Assembly (NCBI GenBank): GCA_913058495.1
Contig: CAJXQC010000011.1
Location: 1 to 64,000 of the forward strand
Length of the DNA stretch: 64,000 nt
Source: an uncultured Balneola sp.
GTDB taxonomy: Bacteria > Bacteroidota > Rhodothermia > Balneolales > Balneolaceae
Reading direction: 5' to 3'
The position numbers and the translations under genes were made by a program. Numbering within the stretch: the first letter of the stretch is position 1; each line of letters opens with the position of its first letter. The notes beneath the pieces were generated by a model that worked only from the letters and a program-made list of their open reading frames with translations, made no database searches and was not told the origin of the DNA. This document shows positions 16,187 through 24,596 of this stretch, piece by piece.

Positions 16187-16885
16187 CTATCTATAGTTCA
16201 ACATATTTGAATACGCATGGCACATCATGTCCTGGGATGCTCCGGCAAAGTACATCATAAAAACGGTGAGATTTGCGATCTGAACTCTGAAGTAACCGTT
16301 AGCTTCATATTTTCGAGATGAGACGATCGCATCTTTTTGAATGATTCGGAATTTTGCTGATTTCCGGATCTTTTCGATCAGATCGTAATCTTCCATGATT
16401 CTGTAATCTTCTCTGAAGCCTCTGAGTTCATCGAATAAACTTCTGGTGATAAATAAAGTTTGGTCGCCACCACGAGCCATAATTCGATCAAAACGAGTGC
16501 AATAGGCGTTTATACGAAGTAATGGAGTGTAATAGTGATCGAATTTGTAGCGATAACATCCTGATTGAAATCCCATTTCCAAAGATTCTGAAATATCATC
16601 AGCAAAAGAAGCAGGAGGGATGGAATCGGCATGAACAAAATACAAGACCTGATTCTTTGAAAGCTCTGCACCAACATTCATCTGTGCAGCACGGCCTTTT
16701 CGTTCGGAACGGATGCATGTGAATCCCAATTCGGAAACAAGTTCAACAGTTTTATCGGTACTTCCGCCATCGATCACCAAAATTTCGGCGTCTTTCAAGT
16801 GGGTAATTCCGGCAGAAAGATGAGCCAATAAATCCGGGATTGTTTTTTCTTCGTTATATGTTGGGATAATGATACTTATCGCCAT
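16187..16885 (-). CDS. Glycosyltransferase family 2, TIGR04283 (arsenosugar-associated) type
   Basis: A soluble GT-A glycosyltransferase of 232 residues. IIIPTYNEE opens the nucleotide-binding fold, IDGGSTD follows at about 38-44, and the metal-binding DXD position reads HADS at about 85-88. The acceptor-side motif GGDQTLFITR and the IMEDYDL segment fit the TIGR04283 family, often found with arsenosugar biosynthesis genes. No radical-SAM partner is in the window, so the arsenosugar role is only a family association. The start is divergent from the DUF547 gene across a gap with a direct repeat. A short ATCT microsatellite runs up to the stop codon. Confidence 0.85.
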   Translation of the reverse strand: MAISIIIPTYNEEKTIPDLLAHLSAGITHLKDAEILVIDGGSTDKTVELVSELGFTCIRSERKGRAAQMNVGAELSKNQVLYFVHADSIPPASFADDISESLEMGFQSGCYRYKFDHYYTPLLRINAYCTRFDRIMARGGDQTLFITRSLFDELRGFREDYRIMEDYDLIEKIRKSAKFRIIQKDAIVSSRKYEANGYFRVQIANLTVFMMYFAGASQDMMCHAYSNMLNYR

Positions 16886-16905
16886 TAACTTATTTATAAT
16901 TTTGT

Positions 16906-16939
16906 GATGATATTAAATGCACATTGGATGATATTAAAT
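16906..16939. promoter_or_regulatory. 13-bp direct repeat spaced 21 bp, candidate operator
   Basis: GATGATATTAAAT occurs at 16906-16918 and again at 16927-16939, offset by 21 bp (two helical turns), in the intergenic space between two divergent genes. A dimeric regulator binding one face of the DNA is possible; no regulator is known. Confidence 0.35.
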
Positions 16940-16971
16940 TACGAAGTTATTAGCGCAACAGATTTCAATTA

Positions 16972-17790
16972 ATGAACACCTTAAATATGAAACCGATTTA
17001 CATCCTTTTTTTAACCATTTTTGTGCTTTTTACTGTAAAAAATATTCAGGCTCAGGAAATGGATAGCCTGAATACGGATACCTCTTTTGCCGAGCTGTCT
17101 ATGATCCTGTTGCAAAACGTTCGGGACGGAAAACCAACTAAGCAGATTGAAAGTAAGCTCGCTGAAGTTTCACCAGAGGAATTAAATGCAGATCTGAATA
17201 CAGAATCTGAGAAAAAAGCTTTTTGGTTGAATATCTACAATGCCTACGTGCAGATCTTGTTGCTGGATAAACCGGAACTCTTTGAAGACCGAAACTCATT
17301 TTTCGGATATAATTTCTTTTCATCACCACAGGTCACCATAGCCGGAAAAGAATTGAGTTTTGATACTATTGAGCATGGAATTATTCGTCATTCAAAGATC
17401 AAACTTTCTATGGGATATTGGGATAAATGGTTTCCAAGTGATTTCGAAAAAATGTTTCGTTGGGACGAGGTAGATCCCCGAATTCATCTGGCATTAAACT
17501 GCGGTGCAAAATCATGTCCATACATTGCTGTTTTTGATCCTGAAAGGGTAGAAGAGCAGTTAGATATAATTTCCAAGCAGTATTTAGAAAAGACCACAGT
17601 TTACGATGCAGAAAAAGATAAAGTTAAAGTTAATGCGCTAATGAGTTGGTTCAGAGCCGACTTTGGCGGAAAGGACGGAGCAGTAGAAATGCTGAAGAAG
17701 TACAAGATCATTCCTCAGGACGCCGATCCTTCCGTTTCATTTCTGGAATACGACTGGACGTTGGAGTTGGGTAATTATACAGATATCTAG
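16972..17790 (+). CDS. Exported DUF547 protein
   Basis: A secreted protein of unknown function. The signal peptide ends NIQAQ; ATG at 16990 (MKPIYILF) is an equally good start. The DUF547 region is clear: EKKAFWLNIYNAYVQ near the start, a middle DTIEHGIIRHSK, and the HLALNCGAKSCP motif at about residues 170-183. The conserved Asn-Cys-Gly and Ser-Cys-Pro residues suggest a catalytic or metal site, but no activity is established for the family as far as I know. Its stop overlaps that of the convergent SMP-30-like gene by 4 bp. Confidence 0.85.
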   Translation: MNTLNMKPIYILFLTIFVLFTVKNIQAQEMDSLNTDTSFAELSMILLQNVRDGKPTKQIESKLAEVSPEELNADLNTESEKKAFWLNIYNAYVQILLLDKPELFEDRNSFFGYNFFSSPQVTIAGKELSFDTIEHGIIRHSKIKLSMGYWDKWFPSDFEKMFRWDEVDPRIHLALNCGAKSCPYIAVFDPERVEEQLDIISKQYLEKTTVYDAEKDKVKVNALMSWFRADFGGKDGAVEMLKKYKIIPQDADPSVSFLEYDWTLELGNYTDI

Positions 17791-18680
17791 TTTTTGGAAT
17801 AGCTCCAGAAATCAACCCGGTCTAATGCTATATAAGGAACAGCAATAATTTTATTGGTTCTGTCGATGCCAATATCTGCCGGTCTGCCAATGGTGTTGAT
17901 CAAAATCTTGTTTGTATTTCCGTCATGAACACGAATGCTTTGGTCAACCTGACTGGCAACTAAAAGCAATCCTTCATCAAATTCTAAGCCATCAAAGTTA
18001 CCGCCTTGAAAAGTATAATGACTCTTAACTTCTCCGGCTGAATTGAAAGAATAGAACGTAGTGTCTTGTCTCCATGGAGCAAGGACGAATAATTCATTCT
18101 CTGAATCATAGGTCACTCCATTTGGATAAATAGCCAGAGAATCCAGAAACACAGAGGGTGTATCATTTTCTATTTTATAGACAATTGGTTTTCCGGTGTC
18201 AGTGATATAAACCGTTCCCGATCCATCTCCTGAAACATCATTCAGAAATCCCGGCTCAAAAGAGGAGAAATCTATAAATTTTTGTTGAGTACCAGTTTTA
18301 GTATCAAAAACATGAACACCGGCGACATCTGCCACCCAAAGCGAACCATTTTCGATAAACATCCCTCGTGGAGCATGAAATGGAAATTCATCTGTTCCGG
18401 TCATGAATTGCATCTCTACAACATTTCCTTCTGCGTCTACTTTGGTAATAAATCCGTTAGAGTCGAGATCATTTCCTCCACCATTGAAATTCGAAATGAA
18501 ATACACATTTTGGGTTTCATCATAACGAACGGCTTCGGGTTGGCTGAGTCCTTCTACAGAAAAGAGGATGGAGGTTGAATCCTGAACGGTTTCAAAATCG
18601 GCTGTGATGCGCTGCTTTTTTTCTGTTGTACAGGATACAGCTGTGAAAAGAGCGAGTAGAATTAAAGAAAGTGATTTCAT
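17787..18680 (-). CDS. SMP-30/NHL-like beta-propeller lipoprotein
   Basis: The N-terminus has a lipobox (AVSC, cysteine 17), predicting a lipid anchor. The body is made of repeating strands with motifs such as NVYFISNFNGGG, GSLWVADVAGVHVF and GTVYITDTGKPIVY, the pattern of SMP-30/gluconolactonase or NHL-type six-bladed propellers. Substrate is unknown; a calcium-dependent lactonase is possible but the ligand residues cannot be placed with certainty. It is convergent with DUF547 and upstream (leftward) of nothing else on its strand. Confidence 0.75.
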   Translation of the reverse strand: MKSLSLILLALFTAVSCTTEKKQRITADFETVQDSTSILFSVEGLSQPEAVRYDETQNVYFISNFNGGGNDLDSNGFITKVDAEGNVVEMQFMTGTDEFPFHAPRGMFIENGSLWVADVAGVHVFDTKTGTQQKFIDFSSFEPGFLNDVSGDGSGTVYITDTGKPIVYKIENDTPSVFLDSLAIYPNGVTYDSENELFVLAPWRQDTTFYSFNSAGEVKSHYTFQGGNFDGLEFDEGLLLVASQVDQSIRVHDGNTNKILINTIGRPADIGIDRTNKIIAVPYIALDRVDFWSYSKN

Positions 18681-18768
18681 CGAGTCATTTTTGAGTTAAT
18701 TGAAAGTCACCTTCTTATCTAAGATTTACAAGTACTGCTAAGAAAGAGTTTGTAAATGTTTACAGTTA

Positions 18769-19761
18769 TTATGCCTGTACTGGAATATGCTCAGGTTTTG
18801 CATTCTTGTAAGAAGGACGTGGTTTCAATCCAAACAACTCAAACATATGCATGTCTTCGTCTAATTCGTTGTTGTCGGTGGTAAGTAATTTCTCTCCGGT
18901 AAAGATGGAATTAGCTCCCGCCATAAAGCAAAGTGCTTGTTCTTCGAAATTCATTCTAACACGTCCTGCAGAAAGGCGAACCATAGATTGTGGCATCAAA
19001 ATTCTGGCAGTGGCGATCATTCGAGCCATATCCCAACTAGGAACTTTAGGCTGATTTTCCATCGGAGTTCCTTTAACCGCGATCAAAGCATTCACAGGAA
19101 CAGATTCCGGATGCTGATCTAAGTTAGATAACGTGTAAAGTAAACCGATTCTGTCTTCATGTGTTTCGCCCATTCCGATAATTCCACCGGAGCAGACTGA
19201 AATATTGTTGTCCTGAACTTTTTTGATGGTGTCTAAGCGATCATCATAAGAACGGGTAGTGATGATCTTTTTATAAAAGTCTTCACTGGAATCCAGATTG
19301 TGGTTATAAGCATACAATCCGGCTTCTTTAAGTTGAGCAGCTTGTTCATCATTTAACATTCCCAATGTAGCGCACACTTCAAGTCCCATATCAGCTACAG
19401 AAGAAACCACATCCAGAACTTCATCAAAATCTTTGTTTCGTCGAGCACTTCTCCAGGCTGCTCCCATGCAAAATCGAGTACTTCCTGCTTCTTTAGCTCG
19501 CTCAGCCGAAGCCAGGATCATTTCCTTAGGCATCAGCTTCTCTGAATCAACACCGGTGTCGTAACGCGCAGATTGAGGACAGTACGCACAGTCTTCAGAA
19601 CAACCACCCGTTTTTATTGAGAGAAGGGTACAAACTTGAACTTCGCCTGTTTCATGATATTCGCGATGGACTGTAGCAGCTCTGTATATTAACTCCATCA
19701 GCGGAGTGTTGTAGATCTCTGAGATTTCTTCTTCGGTCCAATCGTTGCGAATCACTGACAT
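18769..19761 (-). CDS. bioB: Biotin synthase
   Basis: Radical-SAM enzyme that inserts sulfur into dethiobiotin, the last step of biotin synthesis. The [4Fe-4S] motif CSEDCAYC lies at residues 54-61. Further conserved stretches are FCMGAAWR, VCATLGML, YNHNLDSS and RLSAGRVRM, which include [2Fe-2S] ligands. The length of 330 residues is normal. It stands alone: no bioA, bioD or bioF is in the window. A near-consensus promoter lies just upstream. Confidence 0.96.
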   Translation of the reverse strand: MSVIRNDWTEEEISEIYNTPLMELIYRAATVHREYHETGEVQVCTLLSIKTGGCSEDCAYCPQSARYDTGVDSEKLMPKEMILASAERAKEAGSTRFCMGAAWRSARRNKDFDEVLDVVSSVADMGLEVCATLGMLNDEQAAQLKEAGLYAYNHNLDSSEDFYKKIITTRSYDDRLDTIKKVQDNNISVCSGGIIGMGETHEDRIGLLYTLSNLDQHPESVPVNALIAVKGTPMENQPKVPSWDMARMIATARILMPQSMVRLSAGRVRMNFEEQALCFMAGANSIFTGEKLLTTDNNELDEDMHMFELFGLKPRPSYKNAKPEHIPVQA

Positions 19762-19793
19762 AATATGTTTTTTCTGATGATGATTTACTCATC

Positions 19794-19824
19794 CAAAAGT
19801 AAGAGGTATCGCCTCAAATGCCAA
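19794..19824 (-). promoter_or_regulatory. Bacteroidota-type promoter of bioB with palindrome in the spacer
   Basis: On the minus strand, TTG (19822-19824) is followed after 20 bp by TACTTTTG (19794-19801), fitting the TTG/TAnnTTTG consensus of Bacteroidota sigma factors. The -7 element is about 33 bp ahead of the bioB ATG. A short GAGG-N5-CCTC palindrome (19803-19815) sits in the spacer and could be an operator. Confidence 0.55.
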
Positions 19825-19880
19825 TCCATAATTTCATTTATTAAAAGGAATAAAAGTGCTATCGTAAGACTAAAAATTAT

Positions 19881-20570
19881 ATGAAAGAAGTTTTGATTTC
19901 CGGTAAGGCATCCTTCAAAATAGAAGTTCCGTATAAATTGTATGAGACGGGTGAGAAAGGCAAAAAACCTTTGATTGTCTATTTGCACGGATATAATCAA
20001 AATATTGATCGCTTTGAGAAAATAGTGAATCCATTAACTGAGTTGAAGGCTTATCATTTATTTATTCAGGCGCCATATCCCATCTATGATGAGACTCGCA
20101 CTAAAAAAGTGGAAGACTGGGGAAGGAGCTGGTATTTATATGACGGAGAGCAGCAACAATTTGTTAAGTCTATGGAGTTGTCATCTGAATTCGTTCAGGA
20201 GATCATCGATGGATTATTGCCAAACATAGAAGTGAATCGAATATCTTTATTTGGGTATTCTATGGGCGGATATCTGGCGGGCTATTTTATGCTTTCGAGA
20301 TGGAAGCATGTAAATGAAGCAATTATAATTGGGGCCAGAATAAAAACCGAGGTTTTTACAGACAGGCTGCAGGAAGCGAAACATATTAATGTTTTGGCCT
20401 TGCATGGATCCGAGGATAAGAGCGTTTTGCCCGAGCCGCAACAGAAAGAAATCGAAAAATTAAAAAAGCAAGGATTTAACGCTCAGTTTAAATCAATAAA
20501 AGCGCAACATAAGCTCTCGCAACCATTTATAGAGGAAAGTATGCTCTGGCTTAAGGAAAAGGGATACTAA
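19881..20570 (+). CDS. Alpha/beta hydrolase (phospholipase/carboxylesterase type)
   Basis: A cytosolic serine hydrolase of 229 residues. The oxyanion-side motif YLHGYNQN is near residue 35-41, the nucleophile elbow GYSMGG puts the serine at about 127, and the acid and base are likely Asp179 (HGSEDKSV) and His210 (KAQHKLS). Family members hydrolyse short-chain or acyl esters; the substrate here is unknown. It is divergent from bioB. Confidence 0.82.
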   Translation: MKEVLISGKASFKIEVPYKLYETGEKGKKPLIVYLHGYNQNIDRFEKIVNPLTELKAYHLFIQAPYPIYDETRTKKVEDWGRSWYLYDGEQQQFVKSMELSSEFVQEIIDGLLPNIEVNRISLFGYSMGGYLAGYFMLSRWKHVNEAIIIGARIKTEVFTDRLQEAKHINVLALHGSEDKSVLPEPQQKEIEKLKKQGFNAQFKSIKAQHKLSQPFIEESMLWLKEKGY

Positions 20571-20609
20571 TTTCTAATAATTTTTGAACAGTGGTTAGGT
20601 TTTCTTTCT

Positions 20610-20639
20610 AATGTTTGTTAATTTTTTCTAACTAACATT
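20610..20639. promoter_or_regulatory. Inverted repeat in the leader of the response-regulator gene
   Basis: Arms 20610-20620 and 20629-20639 pair over 11 positions with one mismatch and an 8-base loop, ending 38 bp before the start codon. It could be an operator, or the terminator of the esterase gene. Confidence 0.35.
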
Positions 20640-20677
20640 AAAGAGTAACCTGATCAGTCAACTAATATAAATAGCAT

Positions 20678-21349
20678 ATGAAAATTCTTGTTGTTGAAGA
20701 CGATCCTTCAGTTAGAACGCTTGTAAAAGCAGTTTTGGAACATAACGACAATACAGTAATTACAGCGGAAACAGCTAAGGATGGTCAGGCTTTAGCAACC
20801 GGTGAAAAATTTGAAATGATTGTTCTTGATCTTGGATTACCTGATGGTGACGGTTACGAAGTATGTAAGCAGATCAGAGACGAAGGGGTAGTTACTCCGG
20901 TACTAATTCTTTCGGGTGAGCAGGAAACAGATGTTAAAGTAAAGTGTCTTAAGGTTGGAGCAGATGATTATCTGACCAAACCTTTTAATACTGAAGAGTT
21001 ACTGGCAAGGATGGAAGCCATTCAACGTAGAACAGAATCTTCAGGAGATCAAACTCTTACCTGCGGTGAAATTAATGTTCATTTATTGAAAAGAGAATGC
21101 ACTGTAAACGATAACAAGCTCCAACTCACCAATAATGAGTTTAATCTGCTTGTATATTTTATAAAGAATAAAAATAGAATAATCACACAGGAAGAGCTTG
21201 CTGAAAAAGTGTGGGATATTCACTTCGATACACAAACCAATTATATAAACGTTTACATCAGCTATCTGAGAAAGAAAATTCGTGAATATACCGAAACTGA
21301 TTATATCGAAACGATCCGAAAGAAAGGATTTACTTTTCGTTGTAACTGA
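20678..21349 (+). CDS. OmpR/PhoB-family response regulator
   Basis: A two-component transcription factor of 223 residues. The receiver domain (1 to about 118) has the acidic pocket EDD near residue 7, phospho-acceptor Asp51 in IVLDLGLPDGDGY and the conserved lysine at 101 in LTKPF. The winged-helix DNA-binding domain follows at about 130-223 and ends with a typical TIRKKGFTFR hairpin. No histidine kinase is adjacent, so it is an orphan here. A strong terminator follows. Confidence 0.93.
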   Translation: MKILVVEDDPSVRTLVKAVLEHNDNTVITAETAKDGQALATGEKFEMIVLDLGLPDGDGYEVCKQIRDEGVVTPVLILSGEQETDVKVKCLKVGADDYLTKPFNTEELLARMEAIQRRTESSGDQTLTCGEINVHLLKRECTVNDNKLQLTNNEFNLLVYFIKNKNRIITQEELAEKVWDIHFDTQTNYINVYISYLRKKIREYTETDYIETIRKKGFTFRCN

Positions 21350-21367
21350 TAAAATTGATTTTACTAA

Positions 21368-21399
21368 AGCCGTTTCTGAATAAGAGACGGCTTTTTTTA
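21368..21399 (+). terminator. Rho-independent terminator after the response regulator
   Basis: A 10-bp GC-containing stem (one G-U type pair) with a 5-base loop is followed by a run of seven T. It separates the response regulator from trmH. Confidence 0.85.
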
Positions 21400-21413
21400 T
21401 TTAAATTATACAC

Positions 21414-22094
21414 ATGAACAAACAATTAATTGAGTATCTGAAGGAGTTTATTTCTGAAGCCAGATGGGAACGTATCAATGATGTTCTAGATAACAGAACA
21501 GAACACATCACTGTCGTTTTGGAAGATATTTATCAACCGCATAATGCTAGTGCTGTATTAAGAAGTTGCGACGGTTTTGGAATACAGGACGTTCATGTAA
21601 TTGAAAATAATAATGTTTTTGATGCATCATCGGAAGTTACTATCGGAGCTGATCAATGGCTTTCATTACATCGCTATAAAAACCCTGGTTCCGATAATGT
21701 TGAGCATTGTTTCGAAATTTTAAGAGAAAAGGGATACCAAATTGTAGCTACAACTCCACATGAAAACGATCACAATTTAGATGAATTGGATATTTCAAAA
21801 CCAACTGCTTTGGTTTTTGGTACTGAACTGGATGGCGTTACTGATCAGGTTATGGAACAAGCCGATGCTTTTGTAAAAATACCGATGTCCGGTTTTAGCG
21901 AGAGTTTTAACATATCCGTGAGTGCAGCAATTTGTTTGTATGATACTTCAACCAGATTACGCAGATCGCTTCCAAAATCTGACTGGGCATTGTCTGAAAA
22001 CAGGAGGGAGGAGCTCCTGCTTGAGTGGGTAAAAAAATCCATCAAAGCAGGAGATCAACTGGCAGAAAAGTGGTTAGCTGAAAATATTTCTTAA
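21414..22094 (+). CDS. trmH: tRNA (guanosine-2'-O-)-methyltransferase, TrmH type
   Basis: A SPOUT-class methyltransferase that 2'-O-methylates tRNA, most likely G18. The N-terminal part has VLEDIYQPHNASAVLRSCDGFG, with the asparagine and arginine of the catalytic motif. The knot region is seen in LVFGTELDGVT and the C-terminal motif SGFSESFNISVSAA. At 226 residues it matches TrmH rather than the longer rRNA-specific RlmB. It overlaps by 4 bp with the convergent M28 peptidase gene. Confidence 0.9.
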   Translation: MNKQLIEYLKEFISEARWERINDVLDNRTEHITVVLEDIYQPHNASAVLRSCDGFGIQDVHVIENNNVFDASSEVTIGADQWLSLHRYKNPGSDNVEHCFEILREKGYQIVATTPHENDHNLDELDISKPTALVFGTELDGVTDQVMEQADAFVKIPMSGFSESFNISVSAAICLYDTSTRLRRSLPKSDWALSENRREELLLEWVKKSIKAGDQLAEKWLAENIS

Positions 22095-23464
22095 CGGGGT
22101 AATCTTACATCCAGATCTGCAACCGCGTATGCAAATACGGCCATAGTTGCTACACACTCGTTAAAATCATCAATATTTAGCTTATCGATCGTATCAACTG
22201 CTGTATGGTGAAACCAAAAGTATTTACTGCCATCAACATTCAAGCCCATTCCGGGAACACCATTTCTCATTAGCGGACCAATATCAGCTCCACCACCACC
22301 TTTTCTTACTTCTCCGGAATCAGCAGGCTTAAGTAGTTCACCGATAGAGCTTAGTATTTTATAAGCATCATCACTTCCGCTAAATCCGAAACCAATCGGA
22401 TCAAAAACGCCGGCATCCGATTCCATAGCCAGAATATGATTATCTAATGATTTCTCATCTTCTTTTACCCATCTTAAATATTCATTTGCGCCTCTCAATC
22501 CATTTTCTTCATTTGTCCACAAGACAACGCGAATGGTTCTTTTAGGTCGGACTCCTGTTTCTTTGATCAATCTTAAAGCTTCCCATGCAGCTACACAACC
22601 ACCACCATCATCCATAGCTCCGTGTCCATTATCCCAGGCGTCAATATGTCCGCCCATAACAATGATCTCCTCTGGAAACTCACTTCCCTTTATTTCAGCA
22701 ATCACATTTCTGGACTGGGCATCCGGTAAATTTTCAGCTTCCATCTTTAAAGTAAGAGTAACGGTCTCACCTCGTTTGATAAATCGCTCAATCAGATTGG
22801 CATCTTCAACAGTAATTGCAGCATGAGGAATTTTTTTCACTCCATCTTCATAGCTCATTGTTCCTGTATGTGGAGTTTGCATAGAATAAGAGGCCACTGA
22901 TGCCAGTGCACTTGCTACAGCTCCGTGCTTAGCAGCCGCAGAAGCACCGTTAACTCTATATTGAACAGTTTGTCCATAAGTGGTAAAGGGAACATTGAAG
23001 AGTACAATCTTTCCTTTTGCCTCAGATCCTCTTTCTTCAAGATCCTCAAAACTCTTAACCAACATAACTTCAGCCGTAATTCCTTCCTCCGGAGTTCCAA
23101 CACTTCCACCCAGACTAGCCATCGGTAGTTCTTTTTTAATTGGTGCGTCAAGTGTAGCAGATTCCTTTCCACGAACCCAATGAGGTACAGTCACAGGTTG
23201 AGTCCAAACTCTGTCAAAACCGTCTTTTTCCATTTCCTGAACTACCCAATCAATTCCTTGTTCAAGAACTTCAGAACCACTTAATCTGGGACCATAATAG
23301 TCTGTTAAATGAGCTAATCTTTCAAAACCCAGGTTATTAGCCAGTGCTGATTTAATGAGTTTATCGGATGTTTCTTTGATGTTTTGCTTAACCAGAGGCT
23401 GACTTACTCCTGGAATAGCTAAAAATAAAGCAAATAGGATAAAGTAGAATTTGTTCGGATTCAT
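22091..23464 (-). CDS. Secreted M28-family metallopeptidase (carboxypeptidase Q-like)
   Basis: A signal peptide (to about 22) is followed by an N-terminal catalytic segment, a PA-type insert (about 130-240), then the di-zinc core. GGHIDAWDNG supplies His273 and Asp275, MDDGGG contains Asp285, and TNEENG supplies the general-base and ligand glutamates near 319-320. Later ligands lie in the ESDAG and HHTAVDT regions. At 457 residues it resembles plasma glutamate carboxypeptidase/carboxypeptidase Q. It probably degrades peptides in the periplasm or outside. It follows M23 on the same strand with an 84-bp gap. Confidence 0.9.
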   Translation of the reverse strand: MNPNKFYFILFALFLAIPGVSQPLVKQNIKETSDKLIKSALANNLGFERLAHLTDYYGPRLSGSEVLEQGIDWVVQEMEKDGFDRVWTQPVTVPHWVRGKESATLDAPIKKELPMASLGGSVGTPEEGITAEVMLVKSFEDLEERGSEAKGKIVLFNVPFTTYGQTVQYRVNGASAAAKHGAVASALASVASYSMQTPHTGTMSYEDGVKKIPHAAITVEDANLIERFIKRGETVTLTLKMEAENLPDAQSRNVIAEIKGSEFPEEIIVMGGHIDAWDNGHGAMDDGGGCVAAWEALRLIKETGVRPKRTIRVVLWTNEENGLRGANEYLRWVKEDEKSLDNHILAMESDAGVFDPIGFGFSGSDDAYKILSSIGELLKPADSGEVRKGGGGADIGPLMRNGVPGMGLNVDGSKYFWFHHTAVDTIDKLNIDDFNECVATMAVFAYAVADLDVRLPR

Positions 23465-23548
23465 GAATACAAATTGAGATTTGAAATTTGATTCAAGAAA
23501 AAGAAAAGGGAGGACTTATGCTTATTGGAATTGCAAAATAATGTGCAA

Positions 23549-24523
23549 TCAGTCCATAGATTTAGTGTTCTTTCTGGCTATTTCCTGAAAGAGGAGATAT
23601 TCTTCAGGTGAGATATCGGCAAAAAGATAATTGATAGGATTCACTTTCTGTTTGTTAAAATGAATCTCGTAGTGAAGATGAGGACCTTCCGTTAACCCTG
23701 AGTTTCCGGAATAACCGATTAGTTGACCTCTGCTTACTTCAGTTCCACGCTTAATGTCTTTTGGAACACTGGAAAGGTGAGCATAAAGTGTTTCATATCC
23801 ATATCCATGATCAATAACAATTATACGACCAAGAGTTCCTCTGAGTCCGACATACTTAATCTTTCCATTTGCGGTAGAATAAACAGAACTTCCGATATCA
23901 GCACGAAAATCAGCGCCTCCGTGTGTTCTTGTATAACCTAAAACAGGATGCTCTCTCATTCCAAAACTACTCAGCAAAATACCAGCCGTTGGCTTTATAG
24001 CAGGTAAGTGTTGTAATTTATCCTTATTGGTATTGTAAGATTGCTTGAGTTCTTCAAAACTAAGCTTTTGAATACTGATGCGTCGCTCAAGATTGTCAAT
24101 TTTTGAAGATGTCCATCTCAAAAGATCTGCTGTGGATTGATTATAAACGTCGAATTCCGGGTTAGGTGCACCTCCACCTGAGCCTGCTTCCCGCTCATCA
24201 GTTGAAATTTCCTCCAGACCTAATACAGATCGATAAACTTCATTGTCTGCTTCTGCAATTTCTTTGAGCTGGCTGTCAATATCTAAAATTGATTTTTTGG
24301 TGGTTTCAAGCTGCTTATAGAGAATTTCATTTTCAGCTTTAAGAGCTAGCTCAGCAGGTGTACCTACATAGCTGGAAAGAAAAATAATACCCAGTCCCGA
24401 TAAAAACACACCGGTTAATATCCAGATAGATAAGTTATAGATGATTTGTTCTGCTTTATTATACTCCATTGGTATAAATTCGCAGCTTTCCTCGTCGTAG
24501 TAATAATGATTATGTAATGACAT
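23549..24523 (-). CDS. M23-family peptidoglycan endopeptidase, membrane-anchored
   Basis: A cell-wall hydrolase of 324 residues. A cytosolic N-terminus with YYYDEESCEF, a motif common on Bacteroidota-type M23 proteins, precedes one transmembrane segment (about 30-50) and a coiled-coil (about 58-95). A second helical region follows, and then the LytM domain. Zinc ligands are His201 and Asp205 (THGGADFRAD) and the HLH near 282-284; His249 (YAHLSS) is also conserved. All catalytic residues are present, so it is likely active rather than an EnvC-like activator. Confidence 0.92.
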   Translation of the reverse strand: MSLHNHYYYDEESCEFIPMEYNKAEQIIYNLSIWILTGVFLSGLGIIFLSSYVGTPAELALKAENEILYKQLETTKKSILDIDSQLKEIAEADNEVYRSVLGLEEISTDEREAGSGGGAPNPEFDVYNQSTADLLRWTSSKIDNLERRISIQKLSFEELKQSYNTNKDKLQHLPAIKPTAGILLSSFGMREHPVLGYTRTHGGADFRADIGSSVYSTANGKIKYVGLRGTLGRIIVIDHGYGYETLYAHLSSVPKDIKRGTEVSRGQLIGYSGNSGLTEGPHLHYEIHFNKQKVNPINYLFADISPEEYLLFQEIARKNTKSMD

Positions 24524-24596
24524 ATCCTATTTTAAAAACCCAACAAATTTACGCACTAGTAGTTTCCTAGTCAAAGAGTAACTAAACATTCTAATG

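Noticed and set aside
18681-18768. Riboswitch or attenuator near bioB
   Set aside because: No conserved riboswitch core is visible in the short gaps on either side of bioB; only the promoter elements stand out.
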